DNA of 64,000 bases from Cervus elaphus (lineage: Eukaryota > Chordata > Mammalia > Artiodactyla > Cervidae), in contig NC_057828.1 of assembly GCF_910594005.1 (NCBI RefSeq), positions 10,552,235 through 10,616,234 on the forward strand. Direction: 5' to 3'. The position numbers and the translations under genes were made by a program. The stretch's first letter is position 1. Every line of letters begins with the position of its first letter. Shown here piece by piece: positions 32,690 through 45,821 of this stretch. The notes under the pieces are model-generated. The model saw only the letters and a list, made by a program, of their open reading frames with translations. It searched no databases and had not been told where the DNA came from.

Positions 32690-35600
32690 ATGAGCGATGC
32701 TGAACATCTTTTTATGTGTTTGTTAGCTATCTGTATGTCTTCTTTGGAGTAATGTCTCTTTAGGTCTTTTCCCCAATTTTTTGTTGGTTGGTTGTTTTTC
32801 TGGTATTGAGTTGTATGAGCTGCTTGTATATTTTGGAAATCAATCCTTTGTCAATTGTTTCATTTGCTGCTATGTTCTTCCATTCTAAGGGTTGTCTTTT
32901 CACATTGCTTATAGTGTCCTTTGCTGTGCAAAAGCTTTTGAGTTTAAGCAGGTCCTACTTGTTTACTTTTACTTTTGTTTCCATTACTCTAGGAGGTGGG
33001 TCATAGAGGATCTTGCATTGATTAATGTCATCAAGTATTCCGTCTATGTTTTCCTCTAAGAGTTTTATAGTTTCTGGTCTTACATTTAGGTATTTAATCC
33101 ATTTTGAGTTTATCTTTGTGAATGCTGTTAAGAAGAAATTTTAATTTCATTCTTTTACATGTAGCATTCCAGTTTTCCCAACACCACTTGTTGAAGATGC
33201 TGTCTTTGCCCCATTGTATATTCTTACCTCCTTTTTTTAAAAATAATGTACCCATAGGTGCACGAGTTTGTTTCTGGGCTTTTTATGTTGTTCCATTTAT
33301 TTAAATTTTTCTGTTTTTGTGCCAGCACCATACTGTCTTGATGACTGTAGCTTTGTAGTATAATCTGAAGTCAGGAAGGTTAATTCCTCCAGCTCCAGTC
33401 TTCTTTCTCAAGACTTCTTCAGCTATTTGTTATATTTTGTGTTTCCATATGAATTGTTTTTGTGTTCTAGTTCTGTGACAAATGCCATTGGTAATTTGTT
33501 AGGGATCACTTTGGTTCTGTAGGATAGTCATTTTCACAATATTGATTCTTCCTACCCAGGAACATAGAATATCTCTAGATCCATTTATGTCATCATTGAT
33601 TTGTTTCATCAGTGTCTTATAATTTTCTGTATACAGTTATTTTGTCTCCTTAGGTAAGTTTATCCCTAGATCCTTAATTATTTTTTGTTGCAATGGTGAA
33701 TGGGGTTGATTTCTTAATTTCTTTTTCTGATATTTCATTGTTAGTATATAGAAATGCAAGTGATTTGTGTATTTATTTTGTATCCTGCAACTTGGCTAAC
33801 ACTGATTATCTCTAGTAATTTTCTGATCGTATCTATAGGGTTTTCTATGTTTAGTATCGTGTCATCTGCAAACAGTGAGAGCTTTATTTCTTCTTTTTTT
33901 ATCTAGATTGTGTTTATTTCTTTTTCTTCTCTGGTTGCTGTATCTTGGACTTCCAAAACTATGTTGAATAGTAGTGGTGAAAGTGGACACTCTTGTCTTA
34001 TTCCTGATCTTAGGGGAAATGCTTTCAGTTTTTCACCATTGAGAATAATGTTTGCTGTTATCATATATGGCCTTTAATATGTTGAGGTAGCTTCCTTCTA
34101 TGCCCATTTTTGAAGAGTTTTAATCATATATGGGTGATGAATTTTCTCAAAGGCTTTTTGTGCATCTATTGAGATTATCATATGGTTTTTATCTTCAATT
34201 GGTTAACATGATGTATCACATTGATTGATTTGCATATACTGAGAATCCTTGCATCCATGGAATAAACCCAACTTGATCAAGGTGTATAAGTTTTTAATGT
34301 GCTGTTGAATTCTGTTTACTAGATTTTTTTTGAGGATTCTTGTATCTGTGTTCATCACTGATATTGGCATATAGTTTTTTGTTTTGTTTTGTTTTGTCTG
34401 TCTGGTTTTGGTATGAGTGATAGTGGCCTTGTAGGATGGCTTTGGGAGTGTTCCTTCCTCTGCAATTTTCTGAAAGAGTTGTAGAAGAATAGGCATTATC
34501 TCGTCACTAAATATTTGATAGAATTCACCTGTGAAGTCATCTGGTCCTGGGCTTTTGGTTTTTGGGTAGATTTTTGATCACAGGTTTGATTGCAGTGCTC
34601 ATAATTGGGTTGTTCATAATTTCTATTTCTTCCTGGTTCAGTCTTGGAAGATTGAACTTTTCTAAGAATATGTCCCTTCTTTCCAGGTTATCCATTTTGT
34701 TGCCATATAAGTTGTTAATAATAGTCTCATCATCCTTTGTATTTCTGCATTGTCTGTTGTAAACTCTCCTTTTTCATTTCTAGTTTTGTTGACTTGACTG
34801 TTCTCTCTGTTTTGCTTGATGAGTCTGGCTAAAGGTTTGTCAGTTTGTTTATCTCTTAAAAGAACCAGATTGCAGTTTTATTAATCTTTACTACTGTTTC
34901 TTTTATTTCTTTTTCACTTATTTCTACTCGATCTTTATGATTTCTTTCCTTCTGCTAATTTGTTGCTGTTCTTCTTTTTCAGGTTCTTTTAGGTATAAAT
35001 TTAGCTTGTCTATTCCATATTTTTCTTGTTTCTTGAGGTAGGATTGTATTTCCTTAAACTTTCTTCTTTGAACTCTTTTACAACATGCCATAGGTTTTGA
35101 ATTGTTGTGTTTTCATTGTCATTTGTTTCTAGGAATTTTTGGATTTCCCTTTTGATTTCTTCAGTAACCTGCTCGTTATTTAGAAATGCATTGTTTAATC
35201 TCCACGTGTTTGTGTTTTTTACAGTTTTATTTTTTTCTCATAATTGATATCTAGCCTCATAGAATTGTGGTCAGAAAAGGTGTTTGGTACAATTTTAATT
35301 TTCTTAAATTTACTGAGGTTTGATTTGTGACCCAACAGGTTGTTTATCCTGGAGAATGTTCCACGTGCACTTGAGAAGAAGGTATATTCTTCTGCATTTG
35401 GGATGCAGATATCAATGTCCTGAAGATATCAAGTGACCCATCTCATCTAATGTATCATTTAAGACATGTGTTTCCTTATTAATTTTCTGTTTTGATGATC
35501 TGTCTATTGGTGTAATTGGGGTGTTAAAGTCTCCTACTATTATTGTGTTACTGTCAATTTCTCTTTTTCTGTCTGTTAGTGTTTGTCTTATGTATTGAGC

Positions 35601-37432
35601 TGCTCCTTTGTTGGGTGCATAGATATGTACAATTGTTATGTCTTCCTCTTGGATTGAGTCCTTGAACATTATGTAGTGTCTTTCCTTATTGCTTGTAATA
35701 TTCTTTAAGGTCTACTTTGTCTGATATGAGGATTGCTAATTCAGCTTTCTTTTGCTTCCCATTTGCATGGGATATATTTTTCCATCCTCTCACTTTCAGT
35801 CTTTAGGTCTGAAGTGAGCATTTTTGTTTTGTTTTTTTTAGACAGTATATATATGTGTCTTGATTTGTATACATTCAGCCACTCAGAAAGAGGAGAGTGA
35901 AAAAGTTGGCTTAAAGCTCAACATTCAGAAAACAAAGATCATGGCATCTGGTCCCATCACTTCATGGCAAATAGATGGGGAAACAGTGGAAACAGTGGCT
36001 GACTATTTTTCTGAGCTCCAAAATCACTGCAGATGGTGATTGCAGCCCTGAAATTAAAAGACGCTTACTCCTTAGAAGGAAAGTTATGACCAACCTAGAC
36101 AGCATATTAAAAAGCAGAGACATTACTTTGCCAACAAAGGTCCATCTAGTCAAGGCTATGGTTTTCCCAGTTGTCATGTATTGATGCAAGAGTTGGACTA
36201 TAAAGAAAGCTGAGTGCAGAAGAATTTATGCTTTTGAAATGTGGTGTTAGAGAGCCCGTTGGACTGCAAGGAGATCCAACCAGTCCATCCTAAAGGAGAT
36301 CAGTCCTGGGTGTTCATTGGAAGGACTGATGTTGAAGCTGAAACTCCAATACTTTGATCACCTGACCACCTGACTTGTTGGAAAAGACGGTGATGCTGGG
36401 AAAGATTGAGGGCAGGAGGAGAAGGGGACGACAGAGTATGAGATTGTTGGATGGCATCACCGACTCAACGGACATGGGTTTGGGTGAACTCTGGGAGTTG
36501 TTGATGGACAGGGAGGCCTAGCGTGCTGCGGTTCATGGGGTTGCAAAGATTCGGCCATGACTGAGCAACATAACTCAACTGAACTGAACCAGTCTGTGTG
36601 TTTTGCTTGAAGCATTTAATCCATTTATATTTAAAGTAATTATCGATGTATGTATTTCTACTGCCATTTTCTTAATTGTTTGGGGTTTGCATTTGTAGAT
36701 CTTTTTCTTCACTTTTATTTCCCGGCTATATAAGTTCCTTTAACATTTGTTGAAAGCTGGTTTGGTGGTACTGAATTGTCTTAACTTTGGTTTGTCTGAA
36801 AAGCTTTTTAATTTCCATCAATTTTGAGTGAGTTCCTTGCTGGATAGAGTAATCTTGGTTGTAGATTTTTTTCCCTTTCAGTACTTTAAACAAAACCTAC
36901 CACTTTCTTTGGCCTGCAGAGCTTCTGCTGAAAGATCAGCTGTTAAACGTATGAGGTTTCCCTTGTATGTTATCTGTTGCTTTTCCCTTGCTGCTTTTAA
37001 TATTCTTTCTTTGTGTTTAATCTTTGTTAGTTTGATTAGTATGTGTCTTGGCATGTTTCTCCTTGGGCTTATCTGGATGGACTGTTTGCACTTTGTGGAC
37101 TTGATTGACTATTTTCTTTCCCACATTGGGGAAATTTTCAACTATAATCTCTTCAGAAATTTCCTCATATCCTTTCTTTTTCTCTTCTCTTCTCAGACCC
37201 CTATAATATAATATTGGTGCATTTAATATTGTCCCAGATTTCTCTGAGACTGCCTCAGTTCTTTTCATTCTTTTTACTTTATTCTCCTTTTCAGCAGTTA
37301 TTTCCACCATTTTGTTTTCCAGTTCACTGATCCATTCTTCTGCTTCAGGTATTCTGCTATTGATTCCTTCTACAGTATTTTTTATGTCAGTAATTGTGTT
37401 ATTTGTCTCTGTATGTTTATGCTTTAATTCAG
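32690..37432 (-). mobile_element. minus-strand L1: ORF2 and part of ORF1
   Basis: Read on the minus strand it covers part of ORF1, the inter-ORF region and most of ORF2. ORF1 remains as a heptad-rich coiled-coil segment (37017-37432, for example EAEEWISELENKMVEITAE). In ORF2 an endonuclease IVGDFN motif lies near 35530 and the RT motif LFADD is intact at 33861-33875. Many stops break the frames (longest about 97 codons), so it is older than the plus-strand L1 it meets at 37432. A BovB splits it at 35884-36588, and its ORF2 end is missing at the 32690 side. Confidence 0.88.
35884..36588 (+). mobile_element. BovB 3' fragment nested in the minus-strand L1
   Basis: It runs from AAAGAGGAGAGTGAAAAAGTTGG to CTGAACTGAA. 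The L1 text is interrupted at CATTCAGCCA and resumes at CCAGTCTGTGTG, so the insertion point is exact to a few bases, with CCACTC/CCAGTC as a likely decayed target duplication. Confidence 0.92.
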
Positions 37433-40400
37433 GAGACTTTAATACCACACTCACACCTATGGATAGATCAACTAAACAGAAAATTAACAAGGAAACACAA
37501 ACTTCAAATGGCACAATGATCCAGCTAGACCTAATTGATATCTAAGACATTTCACTCCAAAACAATTTCACCTTTTTCTCAAGTGCACACAGAACCTTCT
37601 CCAGAATAGATCACATCCTGGGCCATAAATCTAGCCTTGGTAAATTCAAAAAAATTGAAATCATTCCAGTCATCTTTTCTGACCACAATGCAGTAAGATT
37701 AGATCTCAATTACAGGAAAAAAAACTATGAAAAATTCCAACATATGGAGGCTAAATAACACACTTCTGAATAACCAACAAATCATAGAAGAAATAAAAAA
37801 AGAAATCAAAATATGCATAGAAATGATTGAAAATGAAAACAAAACAACCCAAAACCTATGGGACACTGTAAAAGCAGTGCTAAGGGGAAGGTTCATAGCA
37901 TTCCAGGCTTACCTCAAGAAACAAAAGTCAAATAAATAACCTAACTCTACACGTAAAGCAACTAGAGAAGGAAGAAATGAAGAACCCCAGGGTTAGTAGA
38001 AGGAAAGAAATCTTAAAAATTAGGGCAGTAATAAATGCAAAAGAAACAAAAGAGACCATAGCAACAATCAACAAAGCTAAAAGCTGGTTTTTGGAAAAGG
38101 TAAACAAAACTGACAAACCTTTAGCCAGACTCATCAAGAAACAAAGGGAGAAGAACCAAATCAGCAAAATTAGAAATGAAAATGGAGCGATCACAACAGA
38201 CAACACTGAAATACAAAGGATCATAAGAGACTACTACCAGCAGCTCTATGCCAATAAAATGGACACCTTGGAAAAAATGGACAAATTCTTAGAAATGTAT
38301 AGCTTTCCAAAACTGAACCAGGAAGAAATAGAAGATCTTAACAGACCCATCACAAGCAAGGAAATCGAAACTGTAATCAGAAATCTTCCAACAAACAAAA
38401 GCCCAGGACCAGATGGCTTCACAGCTGAATTCTACCAAAAATTTAGAGAAGATCTAATACCTGTCTTACTCAAACTCTTCCAGAAAATTGCAAAAGAAGG
38501 CAAACTTTCAAACTCATTCTATGAAGCCACCATCACCCTAATACCAAAACCATACAAAGATGCCACAAAAAAAGAAAACTACAGGCCAACATCACTGATG
38601 AACATAGATGCAAAAATCCTTAACAAAATTCTAGCAAACAGAATCCAACAACATATTGAAAAGATCACACATCATGACCAAGTGGGCTTTATCCCAGGAA
38701 TGCAAGGATTCTTTAATATCCACAAATCAATCAATGTAATACACCACATTAACAAATTGAAAGACAAAAACCATATGATTATCTCAATAGATGCAGAAAA
38801 AGCCTTTGACAAAATTCAACATCCATTTGTGATTAAAAACTCTCCAGAAAGCAGAAATAGAAGGAACATATCTCAACATAATAAAAGCTATATATGACAA
38901 ACCCTCAGCAAACATTATCCTCAATGGTGAAAAATTGAAAGTGTTTCCCTTAAAGTCAGGAATAAGACAAGGGTACCCACTCTCACCACTACTATTCAAC
39001 ATAGTTTTGGAAGTGTTGGCCACAGCAATCAGAGAAGAAAAAGAAATAAAAGGAATCCAGATAGGAAAAGAAGAAGTAAAACTCTCACTATTTGCAGACT
39101 ACATGATCCTCTACATAGAAAACTCTAAAGACTCTACCAGAAAATTACTAGAGCTTATCAGTGAATGCAGTAATGTTGCAGGATATAAAATTAACACACA
39201 GAAATCCCTTGCATTCCTATACACTAACAATGAGAAAACAAAAAGAGAAATTAAGGAAACAATACCATTCATCACTGCAACAAAAAGAATAAAATACTTA
39301 GGAGTATATCTACTTAAAGAAACAGAAGACCTATACATAGAAAACTATAAAACACTGATGAAACAAATCAAGGAGGACACAAATAGATGGAGACATATAC
39401 TGTGTTCATGGATTTGGAAAAATCAACATTGTGAAAATGCGTATATTATCCAAAGCAATCTATAGATTCAATGAAATCCCTATCAAGCTACCAATGGTAT
39501 TTTTCACAGACGTAGAACAAATAATTTCACAATTTGTATGGAAATATAAAAAACCTCGAATAGCCAAAGAAATCTTGAGAAAGAAGAATGGAACTGGAAG
39601 AATCAACCTGCCTGACTTCAGGCTCTACTACAAAGCCACAATCATCAAGACAGTATGATAATGGCAAAAAGACAGAATTATAGATCAGTGGAACAAAATA
39701 GAAAGCCCAGAGATAAATTCACCTACCTATGGACACCTTATCTTCAACAAAGGAGGCAAGGATATACAATGGAAAAAAGACAATCTCTTTAACAAGTGGT
39801 GCTGGGAAAACTGGTCAACCATTTGTAAAAGAATGAAACTAGAACACTTTCTAACACCATACACAAAAATAAACTCAAAATGGATTAAAGATCTAAATGT
39901 AAGACCAGAAACTATAAAACTCCTAGAGGAGAACATAGGCAAAACACTCTCCAAGATAAATCACAGCAGGATCCTCTATGACCCACCTCCCAGAATATTG
40001 GAAATAAAAGCAAAAATAAACAATTGGGACCTAATCAAACTTAAAAGCTTTTGCACAACAAAGGAAACTAAAAGCAAGGTGAAAAGACAGTCTTCAGAAT
40101 GGGAGAAAATAATAGCAAACGAAGAAACAGACAAAGGGTTAATCTCAAAAATATACAAGAAACTCTTGCAGCTCAATTCCAGAAAAACAAATGACCCAAT
40201 CAAAAAATGGGCCATAGATCTACACAGACATTTCTCCAAAGATGCCATACAGATGGCTAACAAACACATGAAAAGATGCTCAACATCATTCATTATCAGA
40301 GAAATGCAAATCAAAACCACAGTGAGGTACCATTACACGCCAGTCAGGATGGCTGATATCCAAAAGTCTACAAGCAATAAATGATGGAGAGGGTGTGGAG

Positions 40401-40705
40401 AAAAGGAAACTGTCTTACACTGTTGGTGGGAATGCAAACTAGTACAGCCACTATGGAGAACAGTGTGGAAATTCCTTAAAAAACTGGAAATAGAACTGCC
40501 ATATGACCCAGCAACACCACTCCTAGGCATACACACAGAGGAAACCAGATCTGAAAGAGACACGTGCACCCCAATGTTCATCACATCTCTGTTTATAATT
40601 GCCAGGATATGGAAGCAACCCAGATGCCCATTAGCAGACGAATGGATAAGGAAGCTATGGTACATATACACAATGGAATACTACTCAGCCATTAAAAAGA
40701 ATTAA
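37433..40705 (+). pseudogene. L1 ORF2 remnant (endonuclease end, reverse transcriptase, C-terminus)
   Basis: ORF2 encodes the L1 endonuclease/reverse transcriptase used in target-primed reverse transcription. The C-terminal endonuclease piece has GDFNTTLTPMD. A 306-codon frame (37977-38897) carries the RT fingers and palm, with NKSPGPDGFTAEFYQ and IISIDAEKAFDKIQ. A frame change near 38820-38900 leads into a second frame (38935-39465) with the GIRQGYPLSPLLFN motif. The catalytic FADD reads FADYM, losing the second Asp. Further pieces at 39431-39658, 39833-40384 and 40463-40705 reach the natural stop after YYSAIKKN. The order is complete from the endonuclease end onward, with only a few disruptions, so the copy is relatively young but dead. 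Confidence 0.88.
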
Positions 40706-41170
40706 TTTGAATCCATTCTAATGAGATGGATGAAACTGGAGCCCATTATACAGAGCGAAATAAGCCAGAAAATAAAGACCAATACAGTATACTAACACAT
40801 ATATATGGAATTTAAAAAGATGGTAACTATAACCCTATATGCAAAACAGAAAAAGAGACACAGATGTACAGAACAGACTTTGGGACTCTGTGGGAGAAGG
40901 CGAGGGTGGGAGGTTCTGAGAGAATAGCATTGAAACAAGTATACTATCAAGGGTGAAACAAATCACCAGCCCAGGTTGGATGCATGAGACAAGTGCTCAG
41001 GGCTGGTGCACTGGGAAGACCCAGAGGGATGGGATGCGGAGGGAGGTGGGAGGGGGAATTGGGATGGGGAACACATCAATGGCTGATTCATGTCAATGTA
41101 TGGCAAAAACCACTACAGTATTGTTAAGTAATCAGCCTCCAACTGATAAAAATAAATGAAAAAAAAATCT
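37433..41170 (+). mobile_element. plus-strand artiodactyl L1, 5'-truncated
   Basis: It starts inside the ORF2 endonuclease (AGGAGACTTTAATACCACAC) and runs to the 3' UTR and A-rich end AATAAATGAAAAAAAAA. It abuts the minus-strand L1 head to head. Since both copies contain ORF2, they are separate elements and not halves of one twin-primed copy. No clear target duplication was found. Confidence 0.9.
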
Positions 41171-42108
41171 GCAAGAACAAAAGCTTAGTATTTAAGAATT
41201 GTTCCTGTAATATTTTTAAAGTGTTTTTTTTTTTTTAATACAAGTTAACCAATATGACAGGAGTTTTTGGCTTCATAATTACTTGGACTTACAGAGTCAT
41301 TTTTCTGTATTAAAAGAATCTAACTTCCCCGACAGTTTTCAATATTCAACACCCTCCTTTTGTTTACCTTTTGATATAAAATAGCCACCCAAACAATTGC
41401 TAAATTCCTGTAACCTTGAGGTAACTTAGTGTAGTAATTTAATGTCTTTTTGTATCATGGATAGAGAACAATTTTCATCTGAGTCCAAAATCAATTGTTT
41501 CTTTGTAACTCTTCCAATATCATCACAGAATAAACTACAGGATACAGATGATGATCAAGGGCATGTAATTTGTTTTGTGTACACAATATTGATCACTTCT
41601 CTAGACTTATCTGTGTTGTAATTGCCACATCTTATGTCCTGGTATGGCTTACTGCACCCACTTACAGAGGCAGCTACTTTGTGCTGGGCACGCAGAAGCT
41701 AAGTGGTGGGAAATTCTGGCATAGGTGATTTGTCATCCAGCACCAGCTCCTCAATCTTGTAACATGGCAATTGCTTCTGTGCCCATTTCTTACCAACTAA
41801 TATGCTTTATCCAAGGCTTTGAGGGCTGGAAACTACTGGCCTTGTTACCCACATGATGAAACTGGGAAATAAGTTGGGAAGGAGAAAATTTTTAATATTA
41901 AAAGCCATAACAAATCATTTATTTTTCACTATTGCATTCAACTCTTATGCTTTCTATAATTATTTAATATTTCTTGATTTGAATTTACTTTCATTAAATC
42001 CATCCAAGTAATTCTCAAAGCTATACACATATAATAAATATCAGTAGGTAATCGATAACTTCAGATTATCAAATTATCTTTAAATTTTAAATGCATGTGT
42101 TTCTTTTA
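41171..42108. other. unique AT-rich DNA, no gene seen
   Basis: Short frames only. A T14 run lies near 41225. Confidence 0.55.
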
Positions 42109-42120
42109 ATATTAAAATTA

Positions 42121-42313
42121 AAGTGACAGTCACTCATTCCTGTCCAACTCTTTGCAACCCCATAGACTATACAGTCCATGAGAGTTTCCAGGCCAGAATA
42201 CTGGAGTGGGTAGCTGTTCCCTTCTCCAGGGGATCTTCCCCACCCAGGAATCCAACAGGGGCCTCCTGCATTGCAAGTGGATTCTTTAGCAACTGAGCTA
42301 TCAGGGAAGCCTG
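42121..42313 (-). mobile_element. Bov-tA SINE with exact target duplication
   Basis: Reverse-oriented copy of the AGACTATACAGTCCATG subtype. The 12-bp repeat ATATTAAAATTA flanks it exactly (42109-42120 and 42314-42325), so the insertion is relatively recent. Confidence 0.95.
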
Positions 42314-42831
42314 ATATTAAAATTAGGATGTGGTCAAACTTGAATCTCATAATTATGGCATTGTTTGAATTTCATAGAGGGAACACAGATAATCATGAGA
42401 GCCCAGAAAATTCTGTGATAGAATCAATTCTTCTTTATTCAGAATAAGAATGTTTACCTATTTGAACAAAGTTTCCAGAATATAATCATTTCAGAAGAAA
42501 AATAGATAATAGGAGTAATAAGGTTATTATAAAAGACATAAAGAAAATTTAAATTCATGTAAATTAATGAATGATATTCTGGGTGGTAATTTTATTGAGA
42601 ATCATAAATTGTGAAGACCTAGCCCTATGTGAGGATCTTCTAAATTTTTGTATCTAATGCTGAAAGATGCAGTGTAGATGTTTGAGGCCAAGATGCTGAA
42701 AGCACATATTCAGTTCCAAAAGGAAGAAAAAAAATTGTGGTGTTGTACTTGCAGATAAATATCCATTGGCATGTACCATCTTTTAACAGAGTTTCATATA
42801 GGCAAATATCTTCTCATAGGAAGCCACTGAA

Positions 42832-43104
42832 CTAAGTTCTGAAGGTGAAATAGTTGCTAATAGTTTTTGTATTAAAGTCATAAATAGTAACCCATTTTAT
42901 TCCTATCAGAACTTCACGGGTCAAGTTTTTATGTATCCCCAAAGTCCTGTTGAATAATATCATGGCCTTTTCTACTTTCTTTCTTTCTTTCATTACATCT
43001 TCAGTGAAATAGTCTCTCTGAATACTTTGTATAAATGTGGGAACCACAGGATAACCCTGTACCAGTTTCATTTCCTTGGGTTTTTCTGACACTGTCTCTT
43101 GCAT
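42832..43104 (-). pseudogene. unassigned 90-codon open frame
   Basis: The minus-strand frame starts MQETVSEKPKEMKLVQG and ends with a stop after NYFTFRT. Residue use (charged helices such as TEDVMKERKKVEKAM) looks more protein-like than most chance frames in this AT-rich DNA. No domain is recognised. An AATAAA lies downstream on the same strand near 42592-42597, but no poly(A) or target duplication was seen. It could be a worn processed pseudogene or exon, or chance. Confidence 0.25.
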
Positions 43105-43437
43105 ATATGTACCCTTCTTCCTCTTCTTTTTTTAAAAATTTCCTGTATTCATAATTATAAAGCAATAACCTGTTTCAGTTCATCTCTTATATAACTTTTT
43201 ATATGGTTAGGAATAGATAAAGAAAATACCAAAAATGTTTAGTCTTTACACTTGTGTATTTCATTGATTAAAAATTACATATGGATATGAATACATGTTT
43301 TCCACACTGGTTTTAACAGTTCATCTTTAGCCATTAATTTTTTTTTTTTCATCGTAAACAGACCAGGTAGAAGCATTCATTGTGAGGGTGTTTGTTGATT
43401 CTGTTTCTTAAGGGATGAGGTTTTTTTTTTTTAGCAA

Positions 43438-43515
43438 AATTTTGTTTTAAAAATTAAAAACAAAAAAAAAAAATTAAAATTAAAAACAAAAAAAAATAAA
43501 TAAAATTAAAAACAA
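43438..43515. repeat. A-rich simple repeat (AAATTAAAAACA)n
   Basis: Several imperfect units of AAATTAAAAACAAAAAA separated by A runs. A T12 run lies just to its left, at about 43421-43432. Confidence 0.85.
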
Positions 43516-43974
43516 ACTCTCTTCCTATTATAATTGGAGCTAAAATGATATTGAGTTTGGGCACCAGAAGTATGAAAAAGTTAATAGCTCATTCATAAGC
43601 AAATGGTACAGATTAAGAGAGACACTTTTCTGAAATGCAGAGAACAGATAATTGCTGTTTTTATGTCAGTGTCTTTGGGAACTGATACATTGCAATACAG
43701 AAATTATATCCACCTCTCAAATACTGATATTCCCTATTTAGTAAATGTGCTTTTTTTTCTTCATTTATTTTAATCCCTTGACATTACAGGTAGAATGCAG
43801 TGAAATTTGGATCTAAAAATAATGATACCTTTGGTTTCACATAGTAGTTGCTATAAATGATGCTGAAAATAAATATATAATAAGCAAAAATATTTTAATG
43901 TTATAATTTCATTTTTATTTTGAAGAAGAATATATTGACCTAAAGAGTAAATGCAATACATGGCTAATGGCATG

Positions 43975-44122
43975 TGCATGTGTGTGTTCTCAGTCACTCA
44001 GTCATGTTCAACTCTTTGTAACCCGATGGACCAGAGCCCTCCAGGCTCCTCTGCCCATGGGATTCTCCAGGCCAAAATACTGGAATAGATGGCCATTCCC
44101 TTCTTCAGGGGATTTTCACAAC
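43975..44122 (-). mobile_element. truncated Bov-tA SINE
   Basis: Reverse-oriented BovB-like tail (CAGTCACTCAGTCATGTTC) through the TTCTCCAGGCCAAAATACTGG block. It stops after CAGGGGATTTTCACAAC, before the tRNA-like head. Confidence 0.85.
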
Positions 44123-45067
44123 ATATACAGAGTGCACATGGGTGCTAACTCTGAGATGGTGAAAGAAAGTTTCTAAAATGTATACCCACTGTGCACAGAG
44201 TGTCTTGTATTTATTTAACCTTTGGGCCATTAGCATCTGTGATTTCTAGTACAATTTATTCTTGAGGGTCTTGAGGACCTTCAGATGTTACACTCAGGTT
44301 CTAGACAAGCTGCAGCATGAAGGTTATCTGAGCCTCATGAACGAGTAATAACCAGTAACCACACCCTTTTTAACATAAGACCGTCGAAAGCAGTGTGATG
44401 AATATTAAGTCATCTGGGAAAGATGCTTTGTTATGAATTTCTATCAATTTCTGTGATTCTTGGAAAGGTTTCTTGTTTGGTGACTCTGCTGGTAAGGCAA
44501 ACCTTTCAACACATGGAGATCCAGGTGGTGAGCAAAGAGCACCTGACCCAATGAACAAAATATCCTTTCAGCTTCTTATTGAGTTTATTATTTTCTCAAG
44601 TGCTTGCTCTGTTTATCATTGTTATATTGACACTGATCCAGGAGCAGGAAACCTCTTCAGTGCTAAATAACAAGAAACAAGTTCTAAACAATAATGAACA
44701 CATATAACAGTATATTATTCCCTATTTTGAAATATTATATTGTTAACATTATACATCAATTTCAAAACAATAGATTTAGCTTATCTTTCCTGAGGTAGTA
44801 GATATGAGGGGCAAAAAACAAACAAACAAAAAAAAACCTTCAAAATTCAAGCATGGAACAGATAAAGAAATACAAAATAATTTGGGAAAGACCTGATTGA
44901 CGAGAATTGTTATATTTAAAGACTTAGAAAGAAACGTAAGTGCGTTGAAATAGAATTTGGTTTCTTTGAAATTGTTTTGTGATAGCACCATCTTGTGGCC
45001 AAATTTAAAGTAGCTTTCCATTGCAAACTAATCAAGGCTGGGTTTATTCCAATACAGCTTCCTATGA
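44123..45067. other. unique DNA, no gene seen
   Basis: Frames up to about 80 codons without recognisable domains. No confident repeats. Confidence 0.55.
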
Positions 45068-45329
45068 ACTTCTGTGTTCGTGTGTGTGCGCGCGCACATG
45101 CGATTAGTCACTGAGTTGTGTCCGACTCTCTGTGGACCCATGGACTGTAGCCCTCCAGGCTCCTCTGGAATTTTCCAGAGGAAAATTTTTGTGGAATTTT
45201 CCAGGCATGAATGCTGGAGCGGTTTTCCTACTTCAGGGGGTCTTCCTGACCCAGGGATCAAATCTGGGTCTCTTGCAGTCTCCTGCATTGGCAGGCAGAT
45301 TCTTTGCCCCTAGCGCCACCTGGGAAGCC
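45068..45329 (-). mobile_element. Bov-tA SINE with internal duplication
   Basis: Reverse orientation. The segment TGGAATTTTCCAG is repeated within the element (about 45165-45205), separated by AGGAAAATTTTTG. An alternating GTGTGTGTGCGCGCGCACATG tail (in two pieces) marks its left end. Flanks CTTCCTATGA and CTTCCTGTGA look like a target duplication. Confidence 0.9.
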
Positions 45330-45821
45330 CTTCCTGTGAGTGTTCTACCATATTAAACTTACAACACTGTCTTTTTAAAATTGATTTTACTGTAATTTTA
45401 AGAACTGGCTTTGTTGTCTAAAATTCAAAAATTTTGTTATCATGTGAATTATTGAGAAAGATCTTATTGTAATTTCAAGGCTAATTTAATACTCAAAAAA
45501 GTATTTAATACATTTAACAACCAAGGTTATATTTGAACAAAGAAAAAGCCTGTTTATCATACATTATATGTAAGAATTCATTTAAAGTCAGAACTATTTC
45601 CACTTATGAATTTATTATTTAAATATTCTAAAAAAGTTGAAAAAAATCTATTATCCTTAAACTTTAAGATATTCTAGCATCTAAGGTCTTGATAAGAGAA
45701 AAGTAACAATCTATTTCATAGGAAACACGGCATTAAGTGTGAAAAAGTGTAACAGGGAAAAGGCTAACACATGTGTGTGTTTGTGTATATATATAATGAC
45801 ATGTAGAACAAGACAGCTGAT
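45330..45821. other. AT-rich DNA, no gene seen
   Basis: No significant frames or repeats. Confidence 0.55.

Noticed and set aside
39833..40384. Stand-alone 183-codon gene
   Set aside because: Its sequence and position are the L1 ORF2 C-terminal region, between the RT and the ORF2 stop.
32690..41170. A single giant twin-primed L1
   Set aside because: Both strands carry overlapping ORF2 sequence, whereas one twin-primed element would carry each part only once. Decay levels also differ.
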